A stretch of DNA of 64,000 nt, taken from positions 4,180,461 to 4,244,460 of the forward strand of contig CM021318.1 of the NCBI GenBank assembly GCA_010645155.1, read 5' to 3'. The position numbers were made by a program, and so were the translations under genes. Position 1 is the first letter of the stretch. The number at the start of each line of letters is the position of its first letter. The stretch is from Tigriopus japonicus. Taxonomy: Eukaryota > Arthropoda > Copepoda > Harpacticoida > Harpacticidae. Of this stretch, positions 40,901-45,961 are shown piece by piece. The notes beneath the pieces are model-generated. The model saw nothing but the letters and a program-made list of their open reading frames with translations. It ran no database searches and was not told the DNA's origin.

Positions 40901-42482
40901 AACTTGCCCTTTTTCTATTCAAAACCTTCAATTCAGGTTACACTTAAAGTTTTGCAACTTTCTCACGAGACCTCACTTGTTACTTGACATCTCGTTCACA
41001 TATGTTCACTTATCATAAATCAAACCTTAAGCCCAAATGCAGGCCATTGTAAGGTTTTTGAGTAGTATGATGAAGAAAACAAGTATGAGCAAAATTTGAA
41101 ATCGAGGGATCCAAAGCGTTAGTGTGTTAGCTGTTAAGTCACAAGGTCATCAAAACTTGTAAAAAAGTATTAAATAAGTGTTGAATGGCCTTGTCTTAAG
41201 ATACTTCTTTATACCATTCAAAATCTTGAACGTAAAAACTGATCATCAAAAGCCGACATGAAGCAGGATGTATTTATTGCCTTTTTAACAAATTAGAAAA
41301 TATATAATAATATTGAGATGCATAAAATCACACCTTCGATCACTGAAAATAAATGCCTATTTCAAAAAGTATCTTGTACTTTGTAATGCCATTCCTTTTT
41401 TCCAAAAGGAATTCACGAGTCCGAGTTCCTCAATTTGGAACGGCTAAAGCCCTGCATTTTGCAGTGAATTGCTCAACCTTGTAATGAATAGATGATAAAA
41501 TAGGAACTACTTGAATTTGCCAAAATGAACCGATCAATTCAGCACGGCCAACGGCCCAATTCTTCCACTAGCGACATGATTTAAATTGTCCACTTGAGCA
41601 ACCTTTTTTCATGTCCCATTGGGATGGATGATTTATCGTGACGTAACTCCTAATGACCTTGTGGTTTCAGCATTGGAAAAAAAACGGTTTAGAGGGGAAG
41701 CACAAAATCTATCCACACGTTTGAAACGCCTGACTTTCAACGAACTGTTCCATTATATTTGACGATAACGCCCAGACTTCGTTCGATCCAATTGGAACGT
41801 TTCAAATGGAATTGGAGAAAATCATCAATCCCATCATTCAAGCTTTTTCACATCTTCCTAGTGGAGATGAAAAGAAAGACAAACAATATTTCTGTTTGGA
41901 ACTAGCGATCTCTGCTTTCAAAGTTTTCCAACCAATTTATCATGTCATGGTTTATGACCACTCACTCATTATTTTGCAATGAGCATTAAATAATGAATTG
42001 GTGCTGATTGTTGGATTATGAAACCAATAACCGGTCACCCCTAGAGTACAACGTCCTCGAGCACCGCAGGTTACCCATTATTAGCTATTCTTGACACTAA
42101 TACAAAGTGAGAGATATTGCTTGTCGCACAGTGTCAATTTAGATGGAAGTATCATGAAAAACAACTTATCTCTCTTACAGAAACGCCTTTTGGTCAAGAG
42201 AAAGTTTGGCATAAAGTGCCTTTTATGACAGCAATTCTGATTTCGTTGTCCTTTTCAAGATCATACCTTTTTGGCTCTTCATTCACAGTTTTGTCACAAA
42301 GACTGGCTTAGCTGCTGGCTTACCTTCCGGGCAATACTGACTTCACTTGCAGTTGGCAAAAGATCCTCAATTAGACGCCGCTCATGATGCTCATGCAAAT
42401 GTGCCCCTCGAATCCAAGACATGATCAACATCAAGAAAATCGGGCAAAAATGTTCCCGAACCACCACCACGCGAATGTTCAT
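2465..42482 (-). CDS. Nicotinic acetylcholine receptor subunit, non-alpha type (9 exons, complete)
   Basis: Subunit of a pentameric cation channel gated by acetylcholine in the plasma membrane. Exons in order: 42482-42324, 38561-38397, 38320-38141, 35400-35266, 9218-9074, 9006-8819, 3544-3383, 2903-2679, 2605-2465. Every junction is GT-AG and the phases agree (all phase 0 except one phase-1 intron inside M1). The product is 499 aa, the usual family length. Domains: signal peptide about 1-28; ligand-binding domain with Cys-loop C167-C181 (13 residues between); M1 about 247-267; M2 about 278-297 preceded by GEK, the cation-selectivity signature; M3 about 303-325; amphipathic pre-M4 helix; M4 about 465-494. 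The loop-B tryptophan is present (ISWTYD). Loop C has no adjacent cysteine pair, so it is not an alpha subunit. The 26-kb intron 35265-9219 and the other long introns are full of transposons. The family call is very sure; the subunit name is not, and exon 1 is the least certain exon. Confidence 0.93.
4312..4383. repeat. (TTA)n microsatellite at the LINE 3' end
   Basis: About 22 uninterrupted TTA units. On the LINE strand this reads (TAA)n directly after the LINE 3' UTR, as expected for a microsatellite-like retrotransposon tail that may have expanded after insertion. Confidence 0.97.
4384..8124 (-). pseudogene. Degenerate CR1/Jockey-like LINE in an nAChR intron
   Basis: Runs on the minus strand from a damaged endonuclease part (7867-8124, pattern ELNFPASIVEW...LEEFA resembling the GDFN block) through reverse transcriptase. 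RT pieces: SNYRPISLTS and VYLDFAKAFDKVDH (6597-7052), SGVPQGSILGPLLF and SSYADDTKL (6169-6579). The C-terminal region is LSYWERLQKFGLYSTQRR...FKSINGLCP (4557-4961). Frame changes and stops near 7790, 7050, 6590 and 5000, plus the hAT insertion at 5117-6171, make it non-functional. The 3' end is followed by a (TAA)n tail at 4312-4383. Confidence 0.9.
5117..6171. mobile_element. Non-autonomous hAT element, family A copy 2, nested in a LINE
   Basis: Same 12-bp TIRs as the copy at 858-2210 and closely similar over their shared parts. Flanked by a perfect 8-bp duplication CTCATCAA (5109-5116 and 6172-6179). Removing the element and one duplication restores a continuous LINE reading (KFDE then HIQLKVGKAFQ), so the insertion is younger than the LINE. 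Shorter than copy 1 because of the shorter minisatellite and an internal deletion. Confidence 0.96.
8819..9218 (-). CDS. nAChR exons 5-6: loop C, M1, M2 and M3
   Basis: Exon 5 (9218-9074) has the loop-C region and RRRTMYYFSTLILPCVLI, the start of M1. A 67-bp intron (9073-9007) splits an alanine codon. Exon 6 (9006-8819) completes M1 and gives the M2 channel lining (GEKITLQITVLMALTFYMNM) and most of M3. Loop C reads YRHLSSFDGSNYTE with no CC pair. The exon 6 end was chosen at 8819 (donor GTGCGT) because this keeps phase 0 and lines up with exon 7. Confidence 0.95.
9425..9805. repeat. Imperfect long inverted repeat (foldback)
   Basis: The left arm (about 9429-9556) and right arm (about 9646-9800) are reverse complements with scattered mismatches and one gap. 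Shared blocks include GATTTCC(A/G)GTAGGA, TTCTTTTGCAAACGAG-like and AAAAGTTATG. The spacer is about 90 bp. No coding potential is recognised, and the 99-aa open frame at 9544-9843 is an accident of the right arm. Confidence 0.75.
9942..10761. mobile_element. Non-autonomous hAT element, family B
   Basis: The ends TAGAGCCCGGGAAAAAATG and, in reverse complement, TAGGGCTAGGGAAAAATTT form an imperfect TIR. Flanked by the perfect 8-bp duplication GTAATGAG (9934-9941 and 10762-10769). Interior is AT-rich with many AAAGGGCAAAA and AAAATGT motifs near the ends and no transposase. Confidence 0.9.
11095..11245. repeat. Degenerate GTGTCAAATA/GCAAATAAA-rich segment
   Basis: Short repeats such as AAAAGTGTCAAATA and GTGCAAATAAAAAG resemble the subterminal motifs of hAT family A. 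No ends or target duplication are visible, so this may be a decayed fragment or only low-complexity DNA. Confidence 0.4.
11286..11791. mobile_element. Non-autonomous hAT-like element, family C
   Basis: Left end TATGGATGGGTTCGG; right end in reverse complement TAGGGATGGGTTGGG. Flanks CTATTTCA (11278-11285) and CTATTCCA (11792-11799) agree at 7 of 8 bases, consistent with an old 8-bp duplication. The interior repeats GATCCAATC and TTCCGAACC motifs. The short open frames inside are not convincing genes. Confidence 0.75.
12220..12700. repeat. GCAAATAAA-rich low-complexity tract with short GTGTATT repeat
   Basis: Many copies of (T)GCAAATAAA and ACAAATAAAA occur from 12230 to 12460. From 12602 there are four tandem heptamers of the GTGTATT type. 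Nothing coding is recognised. The motif is shared with the hAT family A ends. Confidence 0.5.
12995..13180 (+). pseudogene. Tc1-like transposase N-terminal remnant (helix-turn-helix)
   Basis: An open frame reads DGLRGRIIDKIGGGMSQISN, then KSLRVSLSTVKIWWSRHKAGQGLKNK, matching the paired-like helix-turn-helix of Tc1-type transposases (IAKxLxVSxSTV...WxRHxxxG). It is cut at about 13185 by a LINE copy. Sequence on the far side (13828-13940) could be its continuation. Confidence 0.65.
13190..13758 (-). pseudogene. 5'-truncated copy of the 4384-8124 LINE family
   Basis: Carries only the RT C-terminal region (LSYWERLQKLGLYSTQRR...FKSIHGLCP, 129 codons open at 13356-13745) and the same 3' UTR block (ACCGCTACAAGGAATGGGAT) as 4384-4560. 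The 3' end is an A-rich run on the minus strand. It interrupts Tc1-like sequence. CATTTC occurs on both flanks and may be a short target duplication. Confidence 0.9.
13828..13940 (+). pseudogene. Tc1-like transposase catalytic-core fragment
   Basis: Reading KHSPKAMILGMFGPSGLSNL, then HFVPDNQTVNAAYCDFV resembles the Tc1 block around VMVWGxFxxxGxxxLHF...VNAxxY. It begins after the LINE copy that splits it from the helix-turn-helix piece. No full catalytic triad remains. Confidence 0.5.
14517..14945 (-). pseudogene. LINE reverse transcriptase fragment
   Basis: On the minus strand KFADDLKIMGI (about 14900) is the RT catalytic box. It is followed by VDMETDLGIKFDGRIKFREH...ADTVMRARGMMGLLRRTF (14517-14780), the conserved region after the catalytic box in Jockey/CR1-type elements. 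Broken and truncated on both sides. Confidence 0.75.
16722..16931. mobile_element. Fragment of repeat family G (minus orientation)
   Basis: Closely matches 36960-37170 in reverse, ending in CTCCCCATCCCTA at 16931. Homology stops at the GATGCC block near 16722. The bases just outside (CCTGACGACAATTA) match the reverse complement of the flank of the 36960 copy. Confidence 0.8.
17520..17853 (+). pseudogene. Tc1-like transposase C-terminal remnant
   Basis: Translated in one frame with a shift and internal stops: DDAPPHRAKS, WPGNSINLNPIGNLWA, LLSQLKKQLQLAWSEI and VGSMPQSIEMVVKMKGG. This follows the Tc1 order QDNAPCHTAK, WPxxSPDLNPIENLW, W..I and SMPxR...VI..KG. In-frame stops after STTK and WAI show it is dead. 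Confidence 0.85.
17893..18363. mobile_element. Non-autonomous hAT-type element, family D
   Basis: Perfect 15-bp TIRs CATAGGCGTAGGAGG/CCTCCTACGCCTATG, flanked by the perfect 8-bp duplication TGTGCTCC (17885-17892 and 18364-18371). G-rich and C-rich runs lie just inside both ends, and the motif TTGCCCGAATT occurs near both ends. Non-coding, 471 bp. Confidence 0.93.
18511..19400 (-). pseudogene. Degenerate LINE reverse transcriptase
   Basis: From right to left on the minus strand: PQHGFRKHYNIEQAI (about 19350), CDLANAFNFVDHNLLLKKL (about 19230), ASYLEDRKQAVEIDGRASN (19161-19080) and a C-terminal piece beginning MLVKALLLPFLHNGCTAWMP (18753-18511). Several stops and frameshifts. A different family from the 4384-8124 element. 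Confidence 0.8.
19580..25000. other. Intronic DNA of the nAChR gene, mostly unrecognised
   Basis: Apart from repeat R1 at 20690-20930, nothing here is recognised as a gene or element. Two adjacent minus-strand open frames of 61 codons each (22015-22200 and 22227-22412) lie in less AT-rich DNA but resemble no family I know. Confidence 0.5.
20690..20930. repeat. Dispersed repeat R1, copy 1
   Basis: Contains ACCACTGAGTTCCTAGACTG, GCTGCCGCCGCCAATCATCA and a TGCCACAACACTGGCTACCC block. It matches the reverse complement of 30340-30540 over its whole length with scattered differences. Function unknown. Confidence 0.75.
25010..25345. repeat. Dispersed repeat R2, copy 1
   Basis: Includes TTTCGAGTTGGCAGTGCTGC (with the palindrome GGCAGTGCTGCC) and AAAAAGGGCAGGTT. 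Similar blocks occur at 53460-53860 in a glypican intron, partly rearranged and inverted. The 91-aa and 68-aa open frames here belong to the repeat. Confidence 0.65.
25893..26996. mobile_element. Non-autonomous hAT element, family E
   Basis: Ends CAGGGTTGCCAGG and CAGTTGGCAACCCTG form TIRs and are flanked by the perfect 8-bp duplication CCGCTAGT (25885-25892 and 26997-27004). The right half carries a 30-bp minisatellite of CGCCAGATTT motifs. Two short open frames in the array are repeat artefacts. Confidence 0.95.
26817..26982. repeat. 30-bp minisatellite inside hAT family E
   Basis: Tandem units of 30 bp built from AAAATCGCCAGATTTATCGC plus CAGTGATACC. Two units are nearly perfect and others are diverged on each side. 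The GCCAG core also appears at both element ends (TTGCCAGG and CGCCAGTTGG). Confidence 0.9.
27011..27307. mobile_element. hAT-like foldback element, family K copy 1
   Basis: Inverted repeats of about 54 bp (27011-27064 and 27253-27307), starting TAGTGATGTGACTTGG and nearly perfect. Flanked by the perfect 8-bp duplication GTACTGAG (27003-27010 and 27308-27315). About 190 bp of non-coding sequence separate the arms. Confidence 0.92.
27316..28025. mobile_element. hAT-like element, family K copy 2, abutting copy 1
   Basis: Begins TAGTGATGTGACTTGGGCAAG and ends, in reverse complement, TAGTGATGGGAGGC. The same 8-bp target GTACTGAG flanks it at 27308-27315 (shared with copy 1) and 28026-28033. Internal motifs ACTTGGGCAA and CACCCAAG recur near both ends. 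No transposase. Confidence 0.88.
28049..28875. mobile_element. Non-autonomous hAT-like element, family F
   Basis: Ends CAGCGTGACCAATTG and, in reverse complement, CAGGGTGACCAAATTT are matching TIRs. Flanks TTAACATC and TCAACAGC agree at 6 of 8 bases. The motif AAAAGAGCTAAA is repeated many times close to both ends. Confidence 0.75.
28934..29100. repeat. 34-bp minisatellite, possible remnant of another hAT element
   Basis: About four tandem 34-bp units built of GAAAATGGCGG, AAAATGGGAG and AAAGTGGCAGACA. It lies 40 bp inside a hAT-like left end CAGGGATGGCAAATTTTGGC (28894). I could not find a matching right end. The 79-aa minus-strand open frame is a repeat artefact. Confidence 0.85.
29160..30330. 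other. AT-rich intronic DNA, no feature recognised
   Basis: Very AT-rich with short open frames only and no inverted repeats or motifs that I can support. Confidence 0.5.
30340..30540. repeat. Dispersed repeat R1, copy 2 (inverted)
   Basis: Reverse complement of the 20690-20930 segment, including TGATGATTGGCGGCGGCAGC and ATTCAGTGGTCTATG. The two copies lie about 10 kb apart in opposite orientation inside the same nAChR intron. Confidence 0.75.
30550..30700. repeat. Dispersed repeat R4, copy 1
   Basis: ATGCCAGGAAAGTGAGTTGT, CAGCTAAATGG and CTCTAGACCAACC blocks recur in the same order at 31270-31400, about 700 bp downstream in the same orientation. Confidence 0.75.
31270..31400. repeat. Dispersed repeat R4, copy 2
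   Basis: Second copy of the 30550-30700 block (ATGCCAGGAAAGTGAGTTGT, then CTCTAGACCAACCCAG). Non-coding. Confidence 0.75.
31924..31956. repeat. (GT)n microsatellite
   Basis: About 16 uninterrupted GT units directly touching the left arm of the inverted repeat at 31955-32123. Confidence 0.97.
31955..32123. repeat. 60-bp-arm inverted repeat next to a (GT)n tract
   Basis: Arms 31955-32014 and 32064-32123 are reverse complements with few mismatches. Both outer ends read TGATCA(T/C)TAAG in the arm orientation, and both carry CTGTGGAGCAGAA and CCAGACGTT. The spacer is about 49 bp. It could be a foldback transposon or a cruciform-forming element. Confidence 0.85.
32313..34819 (-). pseudogene. Best-preserved LINE: endonuclease C-terminus plus reverse transcriptase, one frameshift
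   Basis: Minus-strand ORF 34819-33827 starts inside the endonuclease, with VVLGDFNLDAHRYDD and ATSDHNPVIASIEF (catalytic GDFN and SDHNP blocks). ORF 33878-32313 is a 521-codon open reverse transcriptase: SYRPVSILPALSKILE, LAFDLSCAFDTVDKSQLL, FGVRQGSILGPLLF, and SYADDTTIW with the catalytic aspartates. An overlapping frame reads FRFSFTNAGRIAGIVAALG just before the RT, so a single indel near 33930 seems to separate the halves. The 5' end is truncated at about 34820. It lies on the same strand as the host gene in the 26-kb nAChR intron. Jockey/CR1/I-type; the clade is not settled. Confidence 0.9.
34821..35230. repeat. Degraded copy of element H
   Basis: Matches about 41060-41410 in order, including TTTGTAATGCCATTCC, TTTTTTCCAAAAGGAATTCA and earlier GTGTTA(A/G)CT...AAATCACAAG blocks. 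Sits between the LINE 5' end and nAChR exon 4. Confidence 0.75.
35266..35400 (-). CDS. nAChR exon 4: Cys-loop and loop B
   Basis: The 45 codons start directly after a CTCTCAG acceptor and end at GGA before the donor GTAAGT. The exon holds the FPFDDQEC half of the Cys-loop and the loop-B motif ISWTYD, and ends in GYVENG. That continues exactly into EWKLLGFPG of the next exon, which is 26 kb away at 9218. A degraded repeat (34821-35230) ends only about 35 bp from the donor. Confidence 0.95.
36570..36680 (+). repeat. tRNA-like / SINE-like segment with strong hairpin
   Basis: A 14-bp stem (36590-36603 with 36611-36624, one G-T pair) and a 7-base loop, followed by AAGTTCAATTCTC, which resembles an RNA polymerase III B box. 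TGGTTAGCGCAAGG resembles an A box. Possibly a tRNA-derived SINE remnant; it does not fold as a full tRNA. Confidence 0.4.
36960..37913. mobile_element. Non-autonomous hAT-like element, family G copy 1
   Basis: Left end TAGGGATGGGGAGAAATTG; right end in reverse complement CAAGGTTTGGTCAATTAC, only loosely matching. Flanks TCGTTAGG and TCGTCAGG agree at 7 of 8 bases. Full of (T)GTAATTG and AATTACATTTT motifs, with a 37-bp minisatellite near the right end. Located in nAChR intron 3. Confidence 0.7.
37625..37880. repeat. 37-bp minisatellite inside element G
   Basis: About seven tandem units starting at 37625, 37662, 37699, 37736, 37773, 37810 and 37847. Each contains ACATTTTCGGACGAT followed by GTAATTGTTATTAAA. 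Units alternate between GATGTAATTG and GATCTAATTG in the first five, suggesting duplication in pairs. Confidence 0.97.
38141..38561 (-). CDS. nAChR exons 2-3: outer half of the ligand-binding domain
   Basis: Exon 2 (38561-38397, 55 codons) carries ERPVVNE, the loop-D strand with the WLNLKWQDY pattern and a WNP end. Exon 3 (38320-38141, 60 codons) carries the loop-A WTPD motif, PPG and the first Cys of the Cys-loop (STCK). They are separated by a 76-bp intron (38396-38321). The tyrosine usually found just after WxPD is replaced: the sequence reads WTPDILLTNSA. This change could alter or abolish the principal binding face. Confidence 0.95.
38813..39000 (-). pseudogene. LINE C-terminal scrap
   Basis: CNLDRRDIFLTRAVRALLSSKESRLVRSMKS is a diverged match to the CSDRRGFTC...RESRLVRTMKS segment of the 4384-8124 LINE family. 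Only this small piece remains. Confidence 0.7.
39044..39205. repeat. Dispersed repeat R3, copy 2
   Basis: Same orientation as the 283-475 copy, with scattered differences. It directly follows the LINE C-terminal scrap at 38813-39000, in nAChR intron 1. Confidence 0.7.
39601..41481. mobile_element. Family G copy 2, split by element H
   Basis: Left part 39601-40289 follows the 36960 element closely (AACAGTTTTGGCCATGTAAT, GAGGTCAATGTGATGCC) but lacks the 37-bp array. Its right end (TGAATTGCTCAACCTTG) reappears after the inserted element at 41455-41481. No target duplication can be recognised. Confidence 0.75.
40290..41454. mobile_element. Non-autonomous hAT-like element, family H, nested in family G
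   Basis: Ends CAGGGCTGTTTTAA and, in reverse complement, CAGGGCTTTAGCCG. Flanks CCTTTTTC and CATTTTGC agree at 6 of 8 bases. The ATTCCTTTTTT(C/T)C motif is repeated at both ends. The nesting is shown by family G sequence resuming on the far side. Confidence 0.75.
42324..42482 (-). CDS. nAChR exon 1: start codon and signal peptide
   Basis: The 53 codons begin at an ATG at 42482. They hold a hydrophobic segment (FCPIFLMLIMSW) followed by HEHHERRLIEDLLP, which matches the N-terminal helix at the start of nicotinic receptor ligand-binding domains. The exon ends in AAG before the donor GTAAGC at 42323, phase 0, and joins in frame to exon 2. About eight residues near the junction (around ASEVSIARK) are extra compared with typical subunits, so a slightly different donor is possible. 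A second in-frame Met at the middle of the hydrophobic run could be the real start. Confidence 0.75.
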
Positions 42483-45400
42483 CGACTCTGATTTTGATTG
42501 CGAAATTTGACGCGATTGCTTACAATAAAAGCACTTCTATTTGCCCTTTTTGTTGGACTTGACTATCTTCCCGTTGAACGGAAGACGAAAGAAACAGAAG
42601 ATGAGGATACGAACGAACGAAGCACACACACACACTCAAAATCTCCGCCCGAATATACAATCAACGGCACTAAAATAAACTAAACCTCAAAATTTTGAGA
42701 TTGTTTATTGTTAATGATTTTTTTCACTCAAAATGAAAACTGAACCTACCTAACAATCATAGACATACACGATTTAAGATGAAGCTACTGATCAATACGA
42801 CTACCCTGAAACTTTCCGACTTTAGGCAAATCTTTACAGTGTATGTGTAAAGTGTGTTAAACATGATAATTTCTCCCTCACTTGGAATCGCTCTTGTTGT
42901 TCTACGTATGCATGAAGAAGAAGTAGTAGAGTAGTTGAGATTGGAGAACTGGGCAGGAAAAGTGGGTCCCAAACCTTTTTCAAACCTCCTGAAAAGAAAC
43001 AATTGCTCGAGTGACAGGCTTTGGTGAGAATAAGGATGAGCTCGAGGAAGATATCTACCGACGTACAGCGATTGTTGCTCCCAAAATTTATATTGATTCA
43101 CCAAACAAAGGGCAAAAGGAATCGAGGCGAACGATTTGAAAGCGAAAGAACCGCAAAACATTTACTCAACTTAATTTGTATCTCTTGAAGAACAATGACT
43201 TTGACAATTAAGTTCAAGTCAAAATTGCCAAAAACTACAATTCGAAGTAAAATGACAAGATCACAAGAAATATGGCCTATATCAACAAGATTTGTTGACT
43301 ATTCTCTCGATGAACTTAAGGTTGATTTTGCCCTCAACTAAAAGACTTTCTACCCTCTTCTTTGCTTCAAGACTTAGGGAAGCATCAAAGAAAGAAGTCT
43401 ACTTTTACATCTACCTACCTAATGGCCGCTCCATGAGGTTCTGAGGTCGGAAAAGTTCAAGTGTCCCCCGTTTTTGTATAGAATTATATGAGGCCACAAC
43501 ATAATTTTGCAGTTACGCTACATAATACGATTTATCAGGTACCGGAACTTTTTCAATGGGCAAACCTATTTTTTGAGTTGCGTACGTTTCCAAATGCGAG
43601 CTTGCCAAACAAAGATGAACAAGTCATTCTCCTGAATTCCGAGGGAGACGCTAGTCGAGAAAGGTCAAAACCTTAGTCTGCCCAAAGGTTTTTTTTAGTT
43701 CACTCATAGATAACTACAGAATAACAAAGTGCTGACTGAAAGCCTTGTCGACTTGTCTGTCAATACAAAATTAGACGTTCTCCAAAGAGATTCATAGCAA
43801 CTATTGTTTGGAACTTTGGTGGAGCATTGCAGGAAAAAATCCTGTTCTTTTTTTTCTGAAATCACAAATGTACAACGATTGTGAAAATAAAGACATGACA
43901 TGATGTAAGATATAAGTAGTGAATAAAGGGGAGGTGGACCAAAAGAAGATCATACAAAACTTTGTTCTCCAAAGCAAAAGAAACCCTGCATGGTCTAAAC
44001 CTGAATTATCAAACCTTGAAGTACTTTGGATTCAATACCTGACGTCATCCTTAAGAACAAAAACCGTGTTGGGGATAAAGTTTTTTCGGCTCAAGTAGAC
44101 AAAACCCTAACTGAAAAAGTGATGTTGTCTTTCAATGCCTTAATCATGTGGTTCATAACGCAAGACCCCAAAGATCCAAATCTCTTTAATCGGACATGAA
44201 CTTTTAAACGATATTGACCGAAGGCTAGAAATATCCCTACAAAATTGGTTTGAAGAAATGAAAATTTTATTGTACCTTCGATTCGAGATAGTGAATGATG
44301 AGTTGAATAACGATACGACAAAAGGCAGCTATTCCCAAGCCTTCAAGCTTGTGCGTAAGCCACAAGGGAGCTACCATTAAAACGGAAATACATTATTTAA
44401 TACCGTTTGACTACATGTGGGCCAAAACGTAATCGAAAAGTGTTCCACTTTCCTTCCTTCTTTCCTACCGTAAAACATGAGAGATGTTGCCAGCACCCTC
44501 GAGTAACAGAGCTCGTTTGGGAACATTCACGCAAACAAACCATGCTTTCCACCTTTACAGGGCGCCAAGAAGGAATGTTGACAGCTTCAGTGCTTTTGAG
44601 ATTTTTTTTGATTGGCTTGATTCTTTTAGTAACATTAACATGTACTAACCACTTACACAAGACATCCTGTCTTTTTTAACCAGACGTTGACAAATTAAAG
44701 TAGACCAAAAATAAATGAATAGCAAAGGTAGTGAGAAAAAAAATCTTTTCAAGTTAACTGCACTATATCAAATGGTTCAAGCATGGCAAAATCAGGTCAG
44801 TTTGACGGCCCTGAAGTAGAGGGTGTGATAGACATTTTTAGTAACATTTGACGTAATCGTATGACGACATACAAGTGTCATAAATCAAGCTGTGGGCTTG
44901 ATTTTTTTGAAAGCACTTCTCACACTCCCAAATATAAAGAACTGGCTGGCACGGGGTTTTACTTAGAAGTACACATGGGTAATGCTTTGGAGATATCAGT
45001 TCCTTATATGTGGCGGGTAAAAATGGAATAGGAGGAGTCAGTAGGGGATTACCATGTACACGATCGTTAATCTGATTACATTTCAGCGTATTCGGATACG
45101 TGATTTAACAATTTAGTAATTAGGATGCGACCTAATGTTGAAACGATGCCATAAAGAGTATGAGCTCTGATAATGAGCTAAAAAACAAATAAAAAATCAT
45201 TGCATTTAAAAATCTTGCATACGTCTATATAATGCGTTTTTCCATTTGCTATTTTGCAAAGCCTTGAAGATTTTCAAAATAATAATGTCAGTTGTGGTCG
45301 AAAATGATCGAAAAAAATAAAACGCTCAAGAGGACAATGCCATCTTTAAAAACTTTTTTTATAGCCCGCAGATTCCATGAATTTAAAAAACGCGTCTAAA

Positions 45401-45961
45401 GCATTCTAAAAAGTGGTTTATGGTTTCAACGATTTTTCTTTCACGTGAATTGGGCCAGGTCGCACGACTTTTACTTTTGTATCATTCTATAGAGGGATTA
45501 CTGCACTACAGTAGACACTCATAGACTGTACCATCTTTTTTGTAATGAAAATACATGCCCTACGTGCACCAATGATTCTTATCTTCCTAGATGATCAAAC
45601 TTATTTGGTACAGTCTCAATTGCACACACATAAATCATGGATTCAATATTTGCAGTGGTCTGATTTCATCTCTAAATTCGAACCTTTAATTACGGGCTTA
45701 GTTACTTCATGAATGATCCTCCATGCTTTTTGTGCCTGAACCCTGTACGAGAACGCTGTTTGGGACCGTTCAAGTTTCAATCTCGTGCTTTGCGGTCCAA
45801 ATGTTCCATGCATAGATAGTGTATAAAGCACATTGATTGAAACTTAGACTTGAAATGCTCGGTGAAGTGCAAGTTCTCCCCTTGAAACGACAAGATATGT
45901 TGATTTCATGATTGATTGCGCAAAATTGCGTTGAAGTATCTAGAAGAAGAAACTGAAAGCC
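42483..45961. other. Intergenic region between nAChR and ionotropic receptor 5' ends
   Basis: The two genes diverge from here, so both promoters should lie inside. A 134-codon minus-strand open frame (42757-43161) and overlapping 87- and 90-codon frames on both strands near 44400-44680 show no family resemblance. No core promoter motif is clear enough to call. Confidence 0.5.

Noticed and set aside
42757..43161. 134-codon minus-strand open frame upstream of nAChR exon 1
   Set aside because: No recognisable motif; an extra upstream exon is not needed because exon 1 already has a start and a signal peptide.
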